From Amphirosellinia nigrospora (lineage: Eukaryota; Ascomycota; Sordariomycetes; Xylariales; Xylariaceae): a stretch of DNA of 64,000 nucleotides. The DNA is taken from assembly GCA_004123355.1 (NCBI GenBank), contig SCHM01000003.1:5413058-5477057 (forward strand), written 5' to 3'. Position 1 is the stretch's first letter; every line of letters starts with the position of its first letter. Made by a program: the position numbers and the translations under genes. Shown here in pieces: positions 58,155-64,000 of this stretch. The notes below the pieces were generated by a model. It did not search any database. It was not told the origin of the DNA and saw only the letters and a list, made by a program, of their open reading frames with translations.

Positions 58155-59865
58155 CTAAACGACATAGAAAGTGAAGTGAAGACAATTGTTCTTGCTTGCC
58201 ACGTCAGGCACACCAGTTCCCCCTTGATGTACGCCTTGTCATGACCCAACTGCTTATAACACCAGTCGACAGCCGCCTGATTTCCAGGACCCTTCCAGTT
58301 CCCTTCCGTGCTGGCAAGGACCTTCTCGCCGTTTGGCTTCTTGTCCAAAGCAGCTGCGGGCGCGCCCTTGACGATGTCCTTCGTAAATCCGTTGGAGACA
58401 TTGGTGCCGTCTGTCGAAGCAACAGTGGCTGCACCATCGCATCCCTGTTGCACGGAGATGTCACCATGGGCGCGGCCATCATTAGATGCTTTGACCTGGA
58501 ACTCGCACCATGTCGCCGGTTGCTGATCACCGCGTTGCACACGACCCTTGAAGCCAACGCTCAAGGAAACAAACACCGTCGCATTGGGATTAACCTCTAC
58601 ATGCTTGAGTGGATGGTCGAAATTAGCGCCTGCGGTTCCGTCGCCGTTCCAGAGGTTGTCGTAGAAGAAGTACGTGTTCTTTCTGGCCGATTTGTTGGTG
58701 AGGAGGATACCAGGGCCAGACGCCGCAGGGGCTGCTGCCAGTGTCATCTGCTTCTCCTCGTTGGCCCCATGAGCTTCAGTTGCGTGCTCGCTCACGGCCG
58801 CTTCTTCCCTCCAGCTGGGATGGCCGCCAAGTTGAACGCAGCCATTGCAATTGATTGGCCAGTGAACGGCTTTGAAGGGTCTGGCGCAGCATTTCCGTCC
58901 TATAAACATCAGTAACAGTTATGTTGGTTGATTTGTCTTGCAAGGTGCCAATGACTTACACTGTAAATAATTAGGATATCCTTGCTACCCTTACCGGCCG
59001 CGCTCTGCTTGTTGTCCTCGGGATTTCCCCCACTAGGACCCCTTAAAAATCATTAGTGACCAACTAAATCTGATAGACACGATAACGAGGCATACCAAGC
59101 GCCTACACCGATGTAGGTACGGCCGTTTGCAAAAGTCCTTACGAATTGCTCCAGAGGCTGAAAGTCCTTTGGAGCGCCGATGCGTTTAACATTGCCCTTT
59201 ACGTCGAGGAAAACGTGGCCCTTGAGTTGATCCTTCTTGGCTTGGGCAAGCTGGTGCCATTTGTTGTTGCAAGCTTGCATGAAATTCTCAAGACCTGTGT
59301 GAAAACACGTTAGCTACGATCCACGTTATCTCTCAAATATTCATTCCCATAATGACTTGGAGGTATAATAGGGGTGCTTATTCCATAATTTTGATGCATC
59401 TGGTATTCAAGCACACCCGTATTATATGGTATGTTTATTAGATGCATCGAGTCATGTAATAGCACCAATATCCTACCTTTAAGTCATGAGGCTATAGGAG
59501 TGTTTCAAATGGTAGGGCTTGTTGAATCATAAAGGACGAGGAAAATACAGCAACAAGAGATTCTTAAACATACCCTTGAACTTTCCTGCCGGATCACCAA
59601 CCTGCTGGCAGGTCATATTGCCGCCAGCGCCACAGATATTGCTGATATCGATGGTGTCATTCCCCTGCCATCCTGATTTGGTGATCTCGCACTGTTCACC
59701 AATGACGCCTTCATGAACAGCAATGATAGCGCCAGACGTTCCATCGGGGGCTTCGATATTGGCTTGACCGTTCGCGTTTATCGTCAAGTCCTTGTTGCCA
59801 TTGTAGCCGTGGCACTGGAAAGTCTGAGCATGGTTGGATCGGTTGTGAATACGAAGGTAATGCAT
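58155..59865 (-). CDS. Thaumatin-like (osmotin-fold) protein with an extra N-terminal module
   Basis: Four exons, 59865-59574, 59294-59096, 59041-58960 and 58899-58155, joined in phase. The protein is about 440 residues. The N-terminal module (HYLRIHNRSNHAQTFQ, GWQGNDTIDISNICGAGGN) is followed by a linker region (VFLDVKGNVKRIGAPKDF, TYIGVGAWG) and a C-terminal beta-sandwich (LLTNKSARKNTYFFYDNLWNG, VFVSLSVGFKGRVQRG, WCEFQV, HGDISVQQGCDGAA) that resembles the osmotin/thaumatin-like superfamily. No signal peptide: the N-terminus is polar. Two one-base losses: about 58811 (AA in GGGAAG) and about 58227 (G5 run); correcting the latter gives the stop at 58155-58157. Intron 1 is long (279 bp) and holds a hairpin. 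Divergent from the GH128-CAP gene. The role is unknown; carbohydrate or wall binding is inferred from the fold. Confidence 0.65.
59361..59430. repeat. Imperfect inverted repeat in intron 1 of the thaumatin-like gene
   Basis: Arm 59361-59384 (TATAATAGGGGTGCTTATTCC core) and arm 59402-59430 are near-complementary (shared TATAATA, GGG, TGCTT and TCC-side bases with two or three small indels), with a 17-base loop. A second pair, TGATGCATCT at 59392 and AGATGCATCG at 59450, lies around it. The whole is inside the 279-bp intron 59295-59573. Confidence 0.55.
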
Positions 59866-60835
59866 TTTGGTTTAATTTATTTTATAAGTAATTTTTTGCT
59901 GTTTGTTGAGTAATTGTTGAGAAACCTTTGGGTAATTATCGAGTACTTATACCGATGTTGTGATGCTGTGTGTGCAAACATCAAAAATTAGAAGGGAAAT
60001 TTGCCATATTTTATATTCCGAAAACTCTAGGCTTCCATGAAAGAACTTGCCTTGCATAGGATGCCTCAATGAAACTTGCTGGTCACTAGAATACGATTCC
60101 CATAGAATTTGGGGTTCTCCCTCCGAGGCAAAACGTAAAAGACCAGGGGCGTATCGTAGTGAGCGTATGGGCTTTTGCATCTGTTGGCCCCCAGGTTTAA
60201 GATCTCCTCTCGGCATCCTAACTGGCTGGATCTGTGCTTATTCGGCGGCACCATCATCACGAGTCTCTAGCTTGCGGCGTGGAGGCCGGAATTATAAGGC
60301 TCCGCCGCAATTGGCTGTTGGGGACTGAGGTGAGATGACGACTACCTAGCCAATCAATGAATGACCTAGCTTTTGCGGCTCATGTTGGTCAGAGACCGTA
60401 CAGCCAGCTTATTCTACGAAGCCTTGCTACATAAATAGCAATTGTGCGAGGCATTGAAGCAACACGACCATCATGTGTTACCCAAAATGTGGCATATTTT
60501 GATCCTGTTTGTTTGATATATCATTATTCAAGAGGGGGCGAGGTCTTTTGATCAGTCCGAATGATCATTTCTCCTAAGTTAACTAACCATTGACTCCTTT
60601 CTATTAGTCCATGATACTCAGCCTCGCTCTGATGGATTTCGTCATATTTCTTTATTAATTGTGTGTGTTGGTTTATCCTGTCTCTTTGCTAGCGCTTATT
60701 TGGCTGATATAAAAGCCTGCTTTCACCCTTGATTTTGGTATTCAATCTCCATCGACTCGAAGGCTTACAACTACTCAATCTTCACAAACGTCACAAATAA
60801 ATTTCCCAAGCAACTTCCCACGCAATACTTTGAAA
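59866..60835. promoter_or_regulatory. Shared divergent promoter, thaumatin-like and GH128-CAP genes
   Basis: 970 bases separate the two start codons, so the genes can share control elements. A TATAAAAG-type box occurs at about 60707, 128 bases before the GH128-CAP start. No specific binding site can be named. Confidence 0.45.
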
Positions 60836-62371
60836 ATGGTCATCAAGAAGCGCCAGATTCTTTGGGATTGGACTAACACGTCTGGTCCCGGGAACCCAGG
60901 TGTCCCTGACAAGATCAATCAGGTTCCTTTTGGTGGTGACAGCCCAGTAGCTTCCGTTGTGAACTGGAATGCCTGGGTCCCCCCTGAGCTTAAGGGCCGA
61001 GCACCGTTCCGACCCATGGTCCGCGTCCTTGATAGCACCAAGGGTAATGACTGGGCCACGATCCAGAGTTCTAGCTTTCCTATTATCCTATATTTCAACG
61101 AGCCTGAGCGTGCCGGAATCTCGCCAGAGCAGGCAAGAGACATCTGGAACAATCAAATGTTACCGCTGAGAAAGAATAAGGGGAAGAAACTGGGTTCTCC
61201 TGCTGTTGCCTCTGTATGTCTAACTATTGAAAATCGAGACGTTGTTATTATAAAAGACTAACAATGCTACTAGGACGATAACGGGATCAAGTGGATTGAG
61301 AAGTTTATGTCACTTGTATCAAACAATCCGCCCGACTTCCTCTGCTTGCACTACTACTCCACAAGTGCAGATGAAGCCATCAAGTACATTGAGAATATGC
61401 ACAATAAATGGCCGAAGCTGAAGGTTGTAAGTATTGATATATACACAATACTTGAAATTGCTACCTCTAACTCCGCATGCAGATGGTTACAGAGATTGCA
61501 TGCATCGACCGCAACCTCCAGAACGTCTTGAACTTCACGGTAAAGATCTGCAATTGGATGGATACGAAGGACTATATTTTCGAGTATGGTCTGTTTGATT
61601 TCCAACGCAAGGTTGCCGACAGCTTCGTCAGCCCAGCTGCCCAGCTTATGGACGGCAACGGCAATTTCACAGAGCTCGGTAAGATGTACGTTCACCAGCA
61701 GCCCATGAAGCTCCCAGGCAAAGCCTCTGTGGCTACTATAGCCGCAGTGGCGGAAAGCAACGTTATGGACGTGACGGAGTTCAGCGCCACCACCGCTCTC
61801 AGCCAGGACCAGCAGAAGGCTTTGAACGCCCATAATGAGAAGCGAAAGGGAAAGGGCCTCAAGCCCCTTGCCTGGGACAATCAACTTGCCAAGAACGCTG
61901 AAGAATACGCAAAACATCTTGCCCAAATCGGAAAGCTAGAACACTCCAGTGGCGATCAACGTCCAAATCAGGGCGAGAATCTCGCATGGTAAGTTTATGC
62001 ATACCTTATACATTAAGCGCGTAGTAGCCAATTCAGATTCAACTAACGCGAATCGTTTGTAGGTCTTCCGCCTCTAGCACACCCCTTATTATGTCTGCAA
62101 ACATGTGGCTAGCGGAAGAGAAAAACTACCATGGCGAACCAATTGGGCAAGGCGATTTTGGATCGTACGGCCATTATAGTAAGTAATCTCTAGATTCAGT
62201 TCAAACATGCCGTGAAAGCTGACTTTTCAACTCTTCAACTCTTTAGCTCAATGCATGTGGAAATCCACCACTAAGCTTGGCATGGGCTCAGCTAAGGACG
62301 CTAAAGGGGGAGTGTACATTGTTGGGCGGTACTCTCCGCCTGGTAACGTAACGGGCCAGAAGCCGTACTAA
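60836..62371 (+). CDS. GH128-type beta-1,3-glucanase fused to a CAP (PR-1) domain
   Basis: Complete, unbroken gene of 425 residues in five exons: 60836-61213, 61274-61426, 61483-61988, 62063-62178, 62247-62371, all in phase. Residues 1 to about 290 match the GH128/Asl1-type catalytic core: LWDWTNTS start, LYFNEPERAGISPEQA (acid/base Glu in NEP), CLHYYSTSADEAIKYIENMH and MVTEIACIDR (second Glu). From about residue 315 a CAP domain follows: LNAHNEKRKGKGLKPLAWDN, LEHSSGDQ, QGENLAW, AEEKNY and GHYTQCMWKST, keeping the His-Glu-Glu-His set. The first 20 residues (MVIKKRQILWDWTN) are not a signal peptide. Other CAP and GH128 proteins are usually secreted or wall-linked. The start at 60836 is the first ATG. 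Confidence 0.85.
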
Positions 62372-63419
62372 CCTTCTCCCCTTTACTTCTCTGGTGTATT
62401 GGATCGAATGGCTAGGCGGCTGGCTTAACTGACTTTTTTTCTGTTGCCGCGTGATTATTGATTATTCTGGAGTTATTATGCTGCCTCGGCCACATCTATC
62501 CGACCGAATGTAAGCAGTTGGGTAAGAGGTGCTTATATTTTGTCAGGTCCGGGTCGTCTCGGTATATACACAGGCGTTAGATACATAGTGGATAGACTGT
62601 TTTCAACAAGCTTATACATTCCTTTGGGTTAGAACTAACAGTCCATATTAACCCCTTGCGGTTAAAGTTGTGCGGAAGTCAGACCAAGACTTATTTTGAT
62701 CAACGGAATTCTCCGCAAAGCGTGCTATTATTATGATTTCTTAGCCTAGTTCCACAAACATATGTTTCTAGCCTATGAGACTAAAGTGGTGTAATGATGC
62801 GAGGAAGCTATAGCTTAAATAGGTAGCTCTTACGAATAGTGCGGCGTAGCAAGGGCTTCTACGCAGGGCTTGAAAGATATTCAAATTATAATAGCTTTTC
62901 TACAGAGTTAAGGAGGCCATGAAGGTAGATTCCCTGAACTCCTTCGAAGTAGGAGAATTCGAGTCTAATACTCCAAAACTTCGTCTCTTATCTAATCCTG
63001 TACTGTCTCGGAGGTCGGGGGTTACACTCGGATGCTCCCATAGAGCCCAAGATCTCTATACACAGACAGATACGTGTGGCATTTAGCATGCTACGATAAA
63101 GAACGCAACATGCTACTTGAGTTGAGAGACAGTTAACTCCATTGGTTTTAACGAAAATTGAAGAACTAAGGATATTTGTACTCGAAGGCTAAAATCGGTC
63201 GTCTTTTGAATGCATTCAAGGTATTCAGCTTTCATTCCAAGCCGCGCCCTGGCTATAACTAGTATGTAAGGAATGGAAATTGCATTTTCACGTCAAGGGT
63301 GTTTTAAACTTGTAATGTGCGTGATATTCGGCTTCGGTTTATAATCTATATACAAGAATGTTTATATACTTTTCCCATTTTCTTTATTACATTTCGTCAT
63401 CTATGCTAATGGGTATCCT
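62372..63419. other. Intergenic, 1 kb
   Basis: Convergent 3' flanks. No coding or RNA signal recognised. Confidence 0.5.
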
Positions 63420-64000
63420 CTAGAAATGAGAGTTGGGGTGGGCAGCAACCTCGCCGGAGAGACCACCCTGAATGACGTCAAATAGCCGGTGTCCAGTGGC
63501 GTTGAAACCGGGGACGTATGCAGTGCCGAAGTCCTGGATGAAGGTGTTGTAGGTAGCATCGGGCTTGGTAGCAGCCATCCAAGTGAAAGTGACGTTGGTG
63601 CCCTGAAGAGGGTGTCGTTGGGAAACTCCCCGAGAATGCTATCGTAATCCTCGTCCTTGATCAGAGGAGAACGAGGACCAGGGAACTCGAAGCCCACACT
63701 CTTGATCATCCATTGGGTCTGGATGCTCTTGTAGTCGGGGATACCAGAAATAGCTTGCAAAGCGATGGCATCGTACACCCATTGCTCACGCATTTCGGGC
63801 CACTCCTTCTTGGAGCAAGGGTGATCGCGGATGAACTTCAGGGCACCAGCACCACCATCGACCTCGAAACGTTGCGTTTTGGTGACCCAAGGAGAGTCGG
63901 GGCGCACTATAGCATCAAGTGTTAGCGATGGTATTCATCAAGAGGTTATCATTTTAAAGAAGAGGCACATACTGTCCCAGCCTAGGTCGTGCATCAGTGT
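63420..64000 (-). CDS. C-terminal part of an unrecognised protein
   Basis: The gene runs off the right edge. Visible: an exon piece 64000-63974 (TLMHDLGWD), intron 63907-63972/3, then the last exon to the stop at 63420-63422. Conserved-looking stretches are WVTKTQRFEVDGGAGALKFI, EWPEMREQWVYDAIALQAI, FEFPGPRSPLIKDEDYDSIL and the end GHRLFDVIQGGLSGEVAAHP. Near 63608 the frame must shift by one base (ACCCTCTTCAGGG) to pass from FPNDT into GTNVTFTWMAATKPDATYN; the unshifted frame continues as low-quality sequence. N-x-S/T sites suggest a secreted protein, but the start is not seen. I do not recognise the family. Confidence 0.6.

Noticed and set aside
45959-62371. A single biosynthetic gene cluster spanning the right half
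   Set aside because: Genes are functionally mixed, on both strands, and no core synthase other than ATRR is present.

Overview
The window is 64 kb of nuclear DNA from a filamentous ascomycete (Pezizomycotina). The signs are short GT-AG introns (mostly 50-150 bp) with CTAAC/CTGAC branch sites, Zn2Cys6 and copper-fist regulators, an NRPS-like reductase, a PNP-NACHT receptor and a GH55 glucanase. The N-terminus of the TATA-binding protein resembles Sordariomycetes; that class assignment is inference. There is no operon logic and no ribosomal or transfer RNA gene that I could support.

Layout. 1-1521: 3' end of a GH55 exo-beta-1,3-glucanase. 2.7-3.7 kb: phytanoyl-CoA-dioxygenase-like enzyme. 4.4-8.1 kb: two unrecognised genes and a collagen-like, glycine-rich gene with very small exons. 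9-18.2 kb: SAM methyltransferase, a broken Zn2Cys6 regulator, a TDA3-like flavoprotein, an Arg/Ser-rich basic protein and a Mac1/Cuf1-type copper-fist factor. 18.2-21.6 kb: gene-poor. 21.6-28.6 kb: U2SURP/SR140-like splicing factor, fructosyl-amino-acid-oxidase-like flavoenzyme, TATA-binding protein. 28.6-34.8 kb: gene-poor. 34.9-38.9 kb: A-T-R-SDR reductase of the fungal ATRR (glycine betaine reductase) type. 39.4-40 kb: small secreted Asn/Gly-rich protein. 42.2-49.4 kb: ETF-ubiquinone oxidoreductase, a Zn2Cys6 factor and a DUF3445 haem-dependent N-demethylase-like protein. 49.6-57.5 kb: PNP-NACHT NOD-like receptor and an opine-dehydrogenase-family enzyme. 58.2-62.4 kb: a divergent pair, a thaumatin-like protein and a GH128-CAP fusion. 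63.4 kb to the end: C-terminus of an unrecognised gene.

Three observations stand out. First, an introner-like element family: introns at 5212-5338 and 35837-35978 are clearly homologous to each other but sit in unrelated genes, and the intron at 6708-6852 looks like a third, diverged member. Second, the divergent pair at 58-62 kb puts domains like three plant pathogenesis-related classes (PR-1/CAP, PR-2-like beta-1,3-glucanase, PR-5/thaumatin-like) side by side, none with a visible signal peptide. Third, many otherwise well-conserved genes carry one-base losses, mostly in short homopolymers (U2SURP, ATRR, NACHT gene, opine dehydrogenase and others). Such a pattern, including in a core splicing factor, fits uncorrected sequencing or assembly error better than decay, so the breaks noted below should not be read as pseudogenes without read support.

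Metabolically, ATRR (betaine to choline), ETF-QO (electrons from dimethylglycine/sarcosine-type dehydrogenases), the DUF3445 protein (amine N-demethylation) and two DAO-fold flavoenzymes suggest an amine/betaine theme, but they are kilobases apart and a functional link is only a hypothesis.
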